From: Maribacter aquivivus
Lineage (GTDB): Bacteria > Bacteroidota > Bacteroidia > Flavobacteriales > Flavobacteriaceae
DNA length: 64,000 bases
Direction of reading: 5' to 3'
Assembly: GCF_900142175.1 (NCBI RefSeq)
Contig: NZ_FQZX01000001.1
Coordinates: 992,001-1,056,000 of the forward strand
Shown: in pieces, positions 1-8,215 of the stretch
How positions within the stretch are numbered: position 1 is the stretch's first letter
Layout: every line of letters starts with the position of its first letter
Position numbers and translations under genes: made by a program
Notes under the pieces: generated by a model
Told to the model about the DNA's origin: nothing
Database searches by the model: none
What the model saw: the letters and a program-made list of their open reading frames with translations, nothing else

Positions 1-12
1 AATATATATAAT

Positions 13-1209
13 ATGAGTTGTAGTAGTTGTTCTACCGGTAAGGATGGACAACCAAAGGGATGCAAGAATAACGGTACTTGCGGTACAGATGGTTGCAATA
101 AACTGACAGTCTTTGACTGGCTTTCAAATATGTCGCTCCCTAATGGGGAACGACCATTCGATTTTGTTGAAGTTCGATTTAAAAATAGTAGAAAAGAATT
201 TTTTCAGAACACAGAAAATCTTTCACTTTTCATTGGCGATATAGTTGCCACACAAGCACAATCAGGTCATGACATAGGTATGGTTACCTTAACAGGTGAA
301 CTTGTGCGTGTGCAAATGAAGCGAAAGAAGGTGTCTTTTACTGAAGAAGATGCTCCAAAAGTTTACAGAAAAGCTAGTCAGAAAGACATAGATATTTGGC
401 AAAAATGTAGAGATCGAGAAGAAGAAATTAAGAAAAGAGCACGTGAAATCGCTATTATTTTAAAGCTTCAGATGAAGATTTCTGATGTAGAATTTCAAGG
501 CGATGGGTCTAAAGCTACGTTTTACTATACAGCCGATGAACGTGTAGATTTTCGTCAGTTGATAAAAGATATGGCAAAGGCGTTCGGTATTCGTATTGAA
601 ATGCGTCAAATTGGGTATCGTCAAGAAGCACAAAGGCTTGGTGGTATTGGTTCTTGTGGTAGAGAGTTATGTTGCTCAACATGGTTAACAGATTTTAGGT
701 CTGTAAGTACTTCTGCAGCACGTTACCAACAGCTATCATTAAATCCACAAAAGCTTGCGGGTCAATGTGGTAAGCTGAAGTGTTGTTTAAATTATGAGCT
801 AGACGTCTATGTAGATGCTCTTAAAGATTTTCCTGCTCAAGACACAAAATTGTTTACTGAAAAAGGACTGGCTTTTTGTCAGAAAACCGATATTTTTAAA
901 GAGATGTTATGGTTTTCTTATAGAGAAGATCCTGGTAGTTGGCACGTGCTTTCTAAAGATCAGGTAAACGAAATCTTAGAGAAAAACAAGAAGAAAGAGA
1001 AGGTTGCTAGTTTGGAGATGTACGCAATGGAAATTGCTGTTGAAGAAAAAGTTGTTTTCGAAAATGTAGTAGGGCAAGACAGTCTTACTCGTTTTGATAG
1101 ACCAAAAGGTGGTGGAAACAATAATAAAAATAGAAATAAGAACAAAAATCGCAACCGAAATAAGAACAAGAACAGAAATCGTAATAGAAATCAGAAGAAG
1201 GATGCGTAG
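13..1209 (+). CDS. ricT: PSP1-domain protein, RicT/YaaT-like
   Basis: This is a 398-residue cytosolic protein. Its central region (about residues 60-300) matches the PSP1/RicT family, including the Cys-containing stretches GRELCCSTW and CGKLKCCLNYE that are typical of it. In Bacillus, RicT works with RicA and RicF in RNA maturation and carries Fe-S clusters; the role in flavobacteria is less clear. The N-terminus is Cys-rich (MSCSSC, later CKNNGTCGTDGC), which could bind metal. The last 35 or so residues are a low-complexity Asn/Lys/Arg tail, probably disordered and nucleic-acid binding. The stop codon overlaps the start of gldH by 8 bases, so the two are probably translationally coupled. Confidence 0.85.
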   Translation: MSCSSCSTGKDGQPKGCKNNGTCGTDGCNKLTVFDWLSNMSLPNGERPFDFVEVRFKNSRKEFFQNTENLSLFIGDIVATQAQSGHDIGMVTLTGELVRVQMKRKKVSFTEEDAPKVYRKASQKDIDIWQKCRDREEEIKKRAREIAIILKLQMKISDVEFQGDGSKATFYYTADERVDFRQLIKDMAKAFGIRIEMRQIGYRQEAQRLGGIGSCGRELCCSTWLTDFRSVSTSAARYQQLSLNPQKLAGQCGKLKCCLNYELDVYVDALKDFPAQDTKLFTEKGLAFCQKTDIFKEMLWFSYREDPGSWHVLSKDQVNEILEKNKKKEKVASLEMYAMEIAVEEKVVFENVVGQDSLTRFDRPKGGGNNNKNRNKNKNRNRNKNKNRNRNRNQKKDA

Positions 1210-1687
1210 TATATCTTGTTGTTTTTTAGCACTAGTGCTATTTGCTTCTTGTGACAGCAATATTATTAAGACCGAATACCGAACCTTAGAAGATGGTGTT
1301 TGGAACAAAGATAATGTTCTTGAATTTTCACTTTCTAAAATGGATACAATTGCGGCGCATGACATTTTTATCAACGTTCGCAATGATAATACTTTCCCTT
1401 ATAGCAATCTATTTATAATTGCATCATTGACTACACCTGAGGGAGAAGTAACCAAAGACACTTTAGAGTATGCGATGTCTTTGCCAGATGGCACTTGGCT
1501 AGGCAAGGGTAGTGGTAGCATCAAAGAAAATAAATTATGGTATAAAGAAAACATCGTTTTTTCATCTTCTGGCGTATATACTATAGAGGTATCCCAGGCG
1601 ATGCGTAAAAATGGTAATGTTTCTGGTATAATTGGGCTAGAAGGTATTACCGATGTAGGAATAGAAGTAACAAAAAGCACCCCGTAA
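1202..1687 (+). CDS. gldH: Gliding motility lipoprotein GldH
   Basis: This is a 161-residue lipoprotein. It begins MRSISCCFLALVLFASCDSN: a short signal peptide with lipobox FASC, so acylation is expected at Cys17. The rest resembles GldH, a lipoprotein needed for gliding motility and associated with the type IX secretion system in Flavobacterium johnsoniae. I chose the ATG at 1202, preceded by an A/G-rich stretch, because an in-frame start at 1094 would only add the Arg/Ile-rich translation of the ricT tail and bury the signal peptide. It overlaps ricT by 8 bases and ends 3 bases before the PBP1A gene, so all three look like one operon. Confidence 0.85.
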   Translation: MRSISCCFLALVLFASCDSNIIKTEYRTLEDGVWNKDNVLEFSLSKMDTIAAHDIFINVRNDNTFPYSNLFIIASLTTPEGEVTKDTLEYAMSLPDGTWLGKGSGSIKENKLWYKENIVFSSSGVYTIEVSQAMRKNGNVSGIIGLEGITDVGIEVTKSTP

Positions 1688-1690
1688 ACA

Positions 1691-4033
1691 ATGGCAAAAG
1701 AGGTAAAGAAAAAAACAACGAATAGTTTTTCAAAATTCATATTATGGTTTTGGATCTTGTTTGGGTCAGGTATTGCTATTGTGGCATTAATTTTCCTATC
1801 TGCTTCTTGGGGACTTTTCGGTGAATTGCCTCCTTATGAGTATTTGGAAAATCCGCAGACAAATTTAGCCTCACAAATCATCTCTTCTGATGGTAATTTG
1901 TTGGGTAAATTTTATTTAGATGATAACCGTACCGATGTAAACTTTGAAGAACTACCAGAAAATTTGGTAAATACTCTTATGGCGAGTGAGGATATACGTT
2001 TTATGGACCATTCTGGTATTGATTCTCGAGGTACACTGAGGGCATTTTTCTATTTAGGAAAAAGGGGTGGAGCCAGTACTATAACCCAGCAATTGGCTCG
2101 TCAACTTTTTGTTGGAAGGGCAGCAAGAGGGTGGAAGCGGTATACTCAAAAAATTAAAGAATGGGTTTTAGCTATTAGATTAGAGCGAAGTTATACTAAA
2201 GAAGAAATCATAAGTATGTATTTGAATATCTATGATTTTGGTAATAATGCCGATGGTATACGTTCTGCAGCTCGTATCTATTTTGGTAAAGAACCTAAAG
2301 ACCTTAAAATTGAAGAATCTGCCATGTTGGTAGGTATGTTGCAAAACTCATCTCTTTTTAACCCATTAAGGCGGGAAGAAATTACTTTTAAGAAAAGAAA
2401 CATTGTTCTCGGACAGTTAGCTAGATATGATTATATCTCTGAAGTCGAGAAAGATTCTTTGCAGGCTATGAAGATGGATATTAATTATAATCCAGAAACA
2501 CATAGTGTAGGTTTAGCAACTTACTTTAGAATGTATTTGCAGCGTTTTATGAAAGATTGGATATCTAAAAATCCAAAGCCGGCAATAGGTGATGAGTCAG
2601 ATAAGTATAATTTATATTTAGACGGACTTAAAATCTACACGACCATTGATTCCAAAATGCAGGCAAATGCAGAAGAAGCAGTGAATGAGCACATGACAAA
2701 ATTACAAGCTGAATTCTTTCACCAAAATACTCCAGATAGAAATAAGACCGCTCCTTTCTTAGATATTACTCCAGAAGAGACAAAGAAAATCATGGAACGT
2801 GCCATAAAGAGTTCTGACCGATGGAAAATTATGAAGGCTGCAGGAAAAACTGAAAAGGAAATTCGCGCATCTTTTGATAAGAAAACCGAAATGACTGTTT
2901 TTGATTGGAAGAGTCCGACTAAAGAAAAAGATACTATTCTTACACCAAGAGATTCTATTCGTTATTATAAGGCTTTTTTAAGAACAGCAATGATGTCTAT
3001 GGAACCACAAACAGGTCATGTTAAGGCATGGGTTGGAGGTATCAATTATAAGCATTTTCAGTACGACAATGTTATACAAGGTTCAAGACAAGCTGGTTCT
3101 ACTTTTAAACCTTTTGTCTATGCTGCAGCAATAGATCAATTACGACTATCACCTTGTGAAACTCGCCCAGATACGCAATACTGTATCGAAGCTGGTAAAC
3201 ATGGTAATGTTGAGCCATGGTGTCCAAGAAATTCTAATCTTAAATATTCAGGTAATAGCTATACTTTAAAAAAGGCATTGGCAAATTCTGTCAATACCGT
3301 TACTGCACAATTAATAGATGAGGTAGGTCCAAAATCTGTGGTTAGTATGGTGCGTAACTTAGGCTTGAGCGGAGATATTCTAGAAGTACCCGCAATTGCT
3401 TTAGGTACCGTAGATGTTAATGTATATGAAATGGTTGGGGCATATGGAGCCTTTGCTAACCAAGGGGTATATGTAAAACCTGTAATGGTAACTCGTATAG
3501 AAAATAAAGATGGTACTGTTTTATATGAATACGTTCCAGAAACTAAAGATGTTTTAAGTAAAGATGTTTCATATGCTATTTTAGATTTAATGAAAGGTGT
3601 TACTCAAGGTGGTTCTGGTACGCGTTTACGTACTACAGGTTATAATAAATGGAGAAAAGAGTACGATGAAATTATAACTGGATATCCTTATAAATTAACG
3701 AATCCTATTGCGGGTAAAACCGGTACAACACAAAATAATAGTGATGGTTGGTTTATGGGTATGGTGCCTAATTTAGTTACCGGTGTTTGGGTAGGTGGAG
3801 AAGAAAGAGCTGTTCACTTTAAAAGCATTACATATGGTCAAGGGGCATCTATGGCACTACCAATTTGGGGCTTGTATATGACGAAGAATTATGCAGACGA
3901 AGAGCTGGGTATCTCTAAAGAGGATTTTGAGAGACCAAGTAATATGTCTATCGAAATAAATTGCGATGAGTTCGCAGCTGATATTAAAGAAGATAATGAT
4001 ATTGAAGATGATTTGGAAGATTTGGATTTCTAA
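1691..4033 (+). CDS. mrcA: Bifunctional penicillin-binding protein 1A
   Basis: This 780-residue inner-membrane enzyme polymerises and cross-links peptidoglycan in the periplasm. A membrane anchor lies at about residues 15-38. The glycosyltransferase (GT51) domain follows, with the catalytic Glu in ASEDIRF (Glu100) and the GGASTITQQLARQLF motif at about 126-140. The transpeptidase domain has SxxK as STFK (Ser470-Lys473), SxN as SVN (533-535) and KTG as KTGTT (676-680). The C-terminus is acidic. All catalytic motifs are intact and the length fits class A PBPs. It is the last gene of the ricT-gldH-PBP operon and is followed by an intrinsic terminator. Confidence 0.95.
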   Translation: MAKEVKKKTTNSFSKFILWFWILFGSGIAIVALIFLSASWGLFGELPPYEYLENPQTNLASQIISSDGNLLGKFYLDDNRTDVNFEELPENLVNTLMASEDIRFMDHSGIDSRGTLRAFFYLGKRGGASTITQQLARQLFVGRAARGWKRYTQKIKEWVLAIRLERSYTKEEIISMYLNIYDFGNNADGIRSAARIYFGKEPKDLKIEESAMLVGMLQNSSLFNPLRREEITFKKRNIVLGQLARYDYISEVEKDSLQAMKMDINYNPETHSVGLATYFRMYLQRFMKDWISKNPKPAIGDESDKYNLYLDGLKIYTTIDSKMQANAEEAVNEHMTKLQAEFFHQNTPDRNKTAPFLDITPEETKKIMERAIKSSDRWKIMKAAGKTEKEIRASFDKKTEMTVFDWKSPTKEKDTILTPRDSIRYYKAFLRTAMMSMEPQTGHVKAWVGGINYKHFQYDNVIQGSRQAGSTFKPFVYAAAIDQLRLSPCETRPDTQYCIEAGKHGNVEPWCPRNSNLKYSGNSYTLKKALANSVNTVTAQLIDEVGPKSVVSMVRNLGLSGDILEVPAIALGTVDVNVYEMVGAYGAFANQGVYVKPVMVTRIENKDGTVLYEYVPETKDVLSKDVSYAILDLMKGVTQGGSGTRLRTTGYNKWRKEYDEIITGYPYKLTNPIAGKTGTTQNNSDGWFMGMVPNLVTGVWVGGEERAVHFKSITYGQGASMALPIWGLYMTKNYADEELGISKEDFERPSNMSIEINCDEFAADIKEDNDIEDDLEDLDF

Positions 4034-4055
4034 TCATATTCTGTAGTATAGAAGA

Positions 4056-4088
4056 AAAGGTCTTGGTGCAAACCAAGGCCTTTTTTTA
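4056..4088 (+). terminator. Intrinsic terminator after PBP1A
   Basis: A 12-bp stem (AAAGGTCTTGGT pairing with ACCAAGGCCTTT, one G-T pair) with a GCAA loop runs into a T-tract, 22 bases past the PBP1A stop codon. Confidence 0.85.
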
Positions 4089-4137
4089 TTTAATCCATTT
4101 TAAATGGGTAATTTAGTGATTAGATAATTTAATAAAA

Positions 4138-4836
4138 ATGATACGTAAAACAGTAGCAAACGTAACCGATGCATTAGCAGGAGTAAAAGACGGAATGACC
4201 TTTATGTTAGGAGGATTTGGACTTTGTGGTATACCTGAAAATACCATAAGTGAATTGGTCAAGTTAGGTGTAAAAGATATCACTTGTATTTCTAATAATG
4301 CAGGAGTTGATGATTTTGGCTTGGGATTATTGTTGCAGCAACATCAAATTAAAAAAATGATCTCTTCTTATGTTGGCGAGAATGATGAATTTGAGCGACA
4401 GATGTTAAGTGGAGAGTTAGATGTTGAATTAACACCACAAGGTACACTGGCTGAAAAATGTAGAGCTGCACAAGCCGGTTTTCCTGCTTTTTTTACTCCG
4501 GCTGGGTATGGAACCGAAGTGGCAGAAGGAAAAGAAGTTCGGGAATTCAATGGTAAAATGTATATACTAGAAGAAGCTTTTCAGGCAGATTTTGCATTTG
4601 TTAAAGCTTGGAAAGGAGATGCCGCCGGTAACTTAATATTTAAGGGAACAGCAAGAAATTTTAATCCGTGTATGTGTGGGGCTGCAACAATTACTGTAGC
4701 TGAGGTTGAGGAATTAGTACCTGAAGGAGAGCTAGATCCAAACGAAATACATATTCCGGGAATATTTGTGCAACGCATTTTTCAAGGAAAAGATTACGAA
4801 AAAAGAATAGAACAAAGAACGGTACGTCAAAAATAA
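4138..4836 (+). CDS. scoA: 3-oxoacid CoA-transferase subunit A
   Basis: This is a 232-residue alpha subunit of a succinyl-CoA:3-ketoacid CoA-transferase, which activates acetoacetate by moving CoA from succinyl-CoA. The family I CoA-transferase A signature is visible near the N-terminus as [15 protein letters not shown] conserved NNAG motif ([11 protein letters not shown]) and a [16 protein letters not shown] stretch near residue 180 are also typical. The start ATG follows an A-rich leader, and subunit B begins 4 bases after the stop codon, as usual for this heterodimeric enzyme. It connects ketone-body or branched-chain amino acid breakdown to the TCA cycle. Confidence 0.93.
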   Translation: MIRKTVANVTDALAGVKDGMTFMLGGFGLCGIPENTISELVKLGVKDITCISNNAGVDDFGLGLLLQQHQIKKMISSYVGENDEFERQMLSGELDVELTPQGTLAEKCRAAQAGFPAFFTPAGYGTEVAEGKEVREFNGKMYILEEAFQADFAFVKAWKGDAAGNLIFKGTARNFNPCMCGAATITVAEVEELVPEGELDPNEIHIPGIFVQRIFQGKDYEKRIEQRTVRQK

Positions 4837-4840
4837 GAGC

Positions 4841-5494
4841 ATGTTAGATAAAAACGGAATTGCAAAGAGAATTGCACAAGAAGTGGAAGACGGTTATTAT
4901 GTAAACTTAGGTATAGGTATTCCTACCCTAGTTGCTAATTATGTTCGTGAAGATATTAGTGTAGAGTTTCAAAGTGAGAACGGAATTCTAGGTATGGGTC
5001 CATTCCCTTTTGAAGGGGAAGAAGATGCAGATTTAATAAATGCAGGTAAGCAAACCATTACAGCGCTGCCTGGTGCATCTTATTTTGACTCTGCAACGAG
5101 TTTTGCTATGATTAGAGGTAAACATGTAGATCTTACTATACTTGGTGCTATGGAAGTTGCTGAGAACGGTGATATAGCCAACTGGAAAATTCCGGGTAAA
5201 ATGGTTAAGGGTATGGGTGGCGCTATGGATCTTGTAGCATCTGCAGAGAATATCATTGTTGCTATGATGCATACCAATAGAGCAGGAGAGTCTAAACTAT
5301 TAAAGAAGTGTAGTCTTCCTTTAACAGGGGTTGGTTGTGTAAAAAAGATTGTAACTAATTTGGCAGTACTTGAGGTTGTAGAAGAAGGTTTTTTGTTGTT
5401 AGAAAGAGCGCCCGGTGTATCTGTAGATGATATCAAAGCTGCGACTGAGGGCAACTTAATAATTAGAGGTGATGTTATAGAGATGAATGTTTAG
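4841..5494 (+). CDS. scoB: 3-oxoacid CoA-transferase subunit B
   Basis: This 217-residue beta subunit carries the active site of the CoA-transferase. The catalytic glutamate that forms the glutamyl-CoA thioester is in the SENG motif (FQSENGILG, Glu46). The upstream GIGIPTLVANY and downstream GGAMDLV segments are also family hallmarks. It lies 4 bases after scoA, forming a two-gene operon. No clear terminator follows directly; the next hairpin is after the small ORF at 5645. Confidence 0.93.
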   Translation: MLDKNGIAKRIAQEVEDGYYVNLGIGIPTLVANYVREDISVEFQSENGILGMGPFPFEGEEDADLINAGKQTITALPGASYFDSATSFAMIRGKHVDLTILGAMEVAENGDIANWKIPGKMVKGMGGAMDLVASAENIIVAMMHTNRAGESKLLKKCSLPLTGVGCVKKIVTNLAVLEVVEEGFLLLERAPGVSVDDIKAATEGNLIIRGDVIEMNV

Positions 5495-5644
5495 TAGGGT
5501 TGGGTAAAACATCGATGAAATAAGCTTTTTATATTTTTCACAACAGGTTATATTCAGTACACAACATTTATTGTCATGTTTGAGATCAACAGATGTATCT
5601 TTAGACCTCAATGAAACCCATAACCTATTAATTGCTTAACCATC

Positions 5645-5752
5645 ATGAATTCTCAAATTAATCACACTGCAAACGAACATAAAATTCAAGTTTATAGAAA
5701 TGACTTCTTTAGTGGATTTCTAAGACTTACCAAAAAGTTATTTATGTTATAA
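5645..5752 (+). CDS. Possible 35-residue peptide, unknown function
   Basis: An ATG-to-TAA frame encodes a 35-residue, basic, aromatic-rich peptide that begins MNSQINHTANEHK and ends LRLTKKLFML. I do not recognise it. Support for a real gene is its isolation in a 500-bp gap and the strong intrinsic terminator 20 bases after its stop codon. It could instead be part of a non-coding RNA transcribed from the same locus. A motif, CACAACAGGTTAT (5539-5551), lies about 95 bases upstream and recurs before two other plus-strand genes in this window. Confidence 0.4.
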   Translation: MNSQINHTANEHKIQVYRNDFFSGFLRLTKKLFML

Positions 5753-5771
5753 ATTACTTTAACAAAATTAT

Positions 5772-5805
5772 AAAAGAGCGACTTATTTAGTCGCTCTTTT
5801 TTTTT
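5772..5805 (+). terminator. Strong intrinsic terminator after the small ORF
   Basis: A perfect 12-bp stem (AAAAGAGCGACT / AGTCGCTCTTTT) with a 5-base loop is followed by a run of T. It ends the transcript carrying the 35-residue ORF, or scoAB read-through. Confidence 0.88.
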
Positions 5806-5924
5806 GCCTTTTTTTAGGAAATGAGAGTGTTAATAACCTATAATCATATTTTAAATTTTATGGGTGATGAACTAACTTGTCTAGGTTCACCACAATTTTA
5901 AGAAGTTTTACCACAAATACTTTA

Positions 5925-5951
5925 TTGTAAGAAAAAGACTACATATATTTG
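5925..5951 (+). promoter_or_regulatory. Candidate promoter for the 6002 lipoprotein
   Basis: TTG (5925-5927), a 16-base spacer and TATATTTG (5944-5951) fit the Bacteroidetes TTG / TAnnTTTG promoter pattern, though the spacer is slightly short. It lies about 50 bases before the start codon at 6002. Confidence 0.4.
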
Positions 5952-6001
5952 AAATGTAATAAAAAGTGAGTCCCAAATCGCTTTGAAAAACTTAACCTAA
6001 A

Positions 6002-6367
6002 ATGAAGTATGTATTTAGTTGCCTAATCTTGTTGGTACTTGTTGCCTCGTGTTCAAAAATTGAAGAAAATAATGATCCTATTATTGGTATTTGGAACCAT
6101 ACGGTTAAAACCGCTACTAATACGAATAAGATGGTTGTTGATAATGAAGAATGGATTTTTAATGATGTTTATCTAGGTAGATTTCATGGATACAAAGATG
6201 GACAAGTGGTTTATCTAACAGATTTCAACTGGAGTGTTAATGGAGATGTTTATATCGTTAGTTATCCAGGAACAGATTTCCCCAATGATTTTGTGAAAAT
6301 GCAAGAGACAGAAGAAGGAACAATACTTATGAGAACAGAAGGTAAATTATTTGCCGAAAAACAATAA
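6002..6367 (+). CDS. Small lipoprotein, lipocalin-like size, unknown
   Basis: This 121-residue protein begins MKYVFSCLILLVLVASCSK, a signal peptide with lipobox VASC (Cys17), so it is an exported lipoprotein. The mature part contains IIGIWNHT near its N-terminus and alternating hydrophobic strands. That resembles the small lipocalin-like proteins common in Bacteroidetes, but I cannot assign a family with certainty. It is a single gene with a candidate TATATTTG promoter box upstream and a terminator about 107 bases after the stop codon. Confidence 0.7.
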   Translation: MKYVFSCLILLVLVASCSKIEENNDPIIGIWNHTVKTATNTNKMVVDNEEWIFNDVYLGRFHGYKDGQVVYLTDFNWSVNGDVYIVSYPGTDFPNDFVKMQETEEGTILMRTEGKLFAEKQ

Positions 6368-6473
6368 AAGTTCGCAAATGAAAAATGCCTACGAACTATT
6401 GTATGTTATAAACATGCATTATTAGAAACAGAAAAGTTACCAAATCAACCATTTTATAAAATTTCCCCCGGTT

Positions 6474-6501
6474 AGGAGCAAAGTAATTTGCTCCTTTTTT
6501 T
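6474..6501 (+). terminator. Intrinsic terminator before the GNAT gene
   Basis: The stem AGGAGCAAA / TTTGCTCCT around a short loop is followed by T7. It lies 107 bases after the lipoprotein stop and immediately upstream of the 6513 start. Confidence 0.8.
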
Positions 6502-6512
6502 ATTTTAGGGGT

Positions 6513-7037
6513 ATGGTACTTACTTACACTTTATGTTCTCTTGAAGAACTAGATCAATTGAGGTTAATTTCAGAACAAACTTTTGTTACTGCATTTGCTA
6601 AAGACAACGACCCTAAAGATTTTGAAATCTACATCAAAAAAGCTTTCGCATTAGAAACTATTAAAGAAGAACTGCTTAATCCTAATAGTGATTTTTACTT
6701 CGTATACACTAATAATGAAGTTGTTGGTTACTTTAAGTTAAATGTAAATGATGCACAGTCAGAACTAAAGCAAGAAGATAGTATAGAGTTAGAGCGTATT
6801 TATGTATTACAAACACATCAAGGTTTGGGTTTAGGGGAACAATTTCTACATCATATTAAAACCATTGCTCAAGAAAGAATGAAGAAAATGTTATGGTTAG
6901 GTGTGTGGCAAGAAAATAAACGTGCGATAAAATTTTATGAAAGACACGGATTTCAAAAATTTGATACGCATCCTTATTTTATAGGTTCGGATGAGCAAAC
7001 AGATTGGTTAATGCGTTTCAATTTAAGTACCTTGTAG
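6513..7037 (+). CDS. GNAT family N-acetyltransferase
   Basis: This 174-residue cytosolic protein has the GNAT fold. The acetyl-CoA binding motif A is visible as LERIYVLQTHQGLGLGEQFL (about residues 92-111), with the Q/RxxGxG/A pattern as QGLGLG. The C-terminal part, AIKFYERHGFQKF, is the usual motif B region. It resembles PaiA/spermidine-type or RimI-like acetyltransferases, but the substrate cannot be read from the sequence. It is followed 19 bases later by the serine hydrolase gene, with which it may be cotranscribed. Confidence 0.88.
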   Translation: MVLTYTLCSLEELDQLRLISEQTFVTAFAKDNDPKDFEIYIKKAFALETIKEELLNPNSDFYFVYTNNEVVGYFKLNVNDAQSELKQEDSIELERIYVLQTHQGLGLGEQFLHHIKTIAQERMKKMLWLGVWQENKRAIKFYERHGFQKFDTHPYFIGSDEQTDWLMRFNLSTL

Positions 7038-7056
7038 TAACTTCAAACTAACTTTC

Positions 7057-8205
7057 ATGAAATTTCATTTTATCACCTTCGTAGCGCTCCTTGGTTTTTT
7101 AAATCTACAGGGGCAAGAATATTACTTTCCAGAACGAAATGCAGACTGGAAAATAAAATCACCAAAAGACTTTAAAATAAAAGACGCTAAGCTAAATGAA
7201 GCGGTAGATTTTGCAGAGGCAAATGAGTATTCTGGCTCTAGAGATTTGCGTATTGCTATCGTAAAAGGTTTTGAAAAAGAACCGTTTCATAAGATATTAG
7301 GTCCTACCAAAAAACGTGGTGGTCCGGCAGGTATGATTCTTAAAAATGGATATGTAGTTGCTCAATGGGGAGATACCAAAAGGGTTGACATGACTTTCAG
7401 TGTCACAAAGAGTTTTTTGAGCACCATGGCTGGTCTTGCTGAAGATGAAAAGCTTATTGCCGATACTAAGAATTTGGTAGGTGATTACATTTGGGACGGT
7501 ACTTTTGATGGTGCACATAATTCTAAAATTACTTGGGAACACTTACTACAACAAAACTCCGCTTGGACTGGCGAACTTTGGGGCGGTAAAGATTGGGCTG
7601 ACAGACCACCTAGTGAAGGTGGTATTGATGATTGGAAGTTAGCAAAACCTAAAGAACCTGGTACTTTTATGGAATATAATGATGTTCGTGTAAATGTGCT
7701 TGCATATTCGCTTACACATGTATGGCGCAAACCAATGCCTTTAGTCTTAAAAGAGAAAATTATGGATAAAATTGATGCATCTTCTACATGGCGTTGGTTT
7801 GGTTATGATGATGCTTGGACAGAAATTGACGGACTTCAAATGAAGTCGGTTACTGGTGGCGGACATTCAGGTGCAGGAATATTCATTAGCGCAGAAGATA
7901 TGGCGCGTTTTGGTATGTTGTTCTTGAATAATGGTAAATGGAAGAATGACCAATTGATTTCTGAAAATTGGATTCAAAAGGCAACTACGCCTTCAATACC
8001 TAATGCGAATTATGGCTACATGTGGTGGTTAAATAAAAAGGGAGATAGACATTGGGAAGGTCTATCAGAAAATATCTACTATGCTGCCGGTTTTGGCGGT
8101 AACTTTATTGTTATAGATAAAGAGAATGATGTGGTCGTTGTAACCCGTTGGTTAGAACCTAGTAAAATTGGTGAATTTATGTCTAAAGTAAATGCTGCTT
8201 TTTAG
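7057..8205 (+). CDS. Secreted serine hydrolase, beta-lactamase (class C) family
   Basis: This 382-residue protein has an N-terminal signal peptide (about residues 1-19, ending LNLQGQ). It carries the beta-lactamase/DD-peptidase fold. The SxxK nucleophile motif is SVTK (Ser115-Lys118). The second motif appears as YND, where class C enzymes usually have YxN. A GGG/HSGAG segment and GFGGNFI near the C-terminus are typical of esterase-like members. These proteins are usually periplasmic esterases or peptidases rather than resistance enzymes. The gene converges with the aminotransferase gene, with only 10 bases between the stops. Confidence 0.85.
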   Translation: MKFHFITFVALLGFLNLQGQEYYFPERNADWKIKSPKDFKIKDAKLNEAVDFAEANEYSGSRDLRIAIVKGFEKEPFHKILGPTKKRGGPAGMILKNGYVVAQWGDTKRVDMTFSVTKSFLSTMAGLAEDEKLIADTKNLVGDYIWDGTFDGAHNSKITWEHLLQQNSAWTGELWGGKDWADRPPSEGGIDDWKLAKPKEPGTFMEYNDVRVNVLAYSLTHVWRKPMPLVLKEKIMDKIDASSTWRWFGYDDAWTEIDGLQMKSVTGGGHSGAGIFISAEDMARFGMLFLNNGKWKNDQLISENWIQKATTPSIPNANYGYMWWLNKKGDRHWEGLSENIYYAAGFGGNFIVIDKENDVVVVTRWLEPSKIGEFMSKVNAAF

Positions 8206-8215
8206 TAAGTAGTTT

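Noticed and set aside
1094..1201. In-frame N-terminal extension of GldH
   Set aside because: It is only the alternative-frame translation of the ricT low-complexity tail, and it would bury the lipoprotein signal peptide; the ATG at 1202 is better.
960..1383. Minus-strand frames opposite ricT and gldH
   Set aside because: They are reverse complements of low-complexity coding sequence (Phe/Leu/Ile-rich), with no start context or conserved motif.
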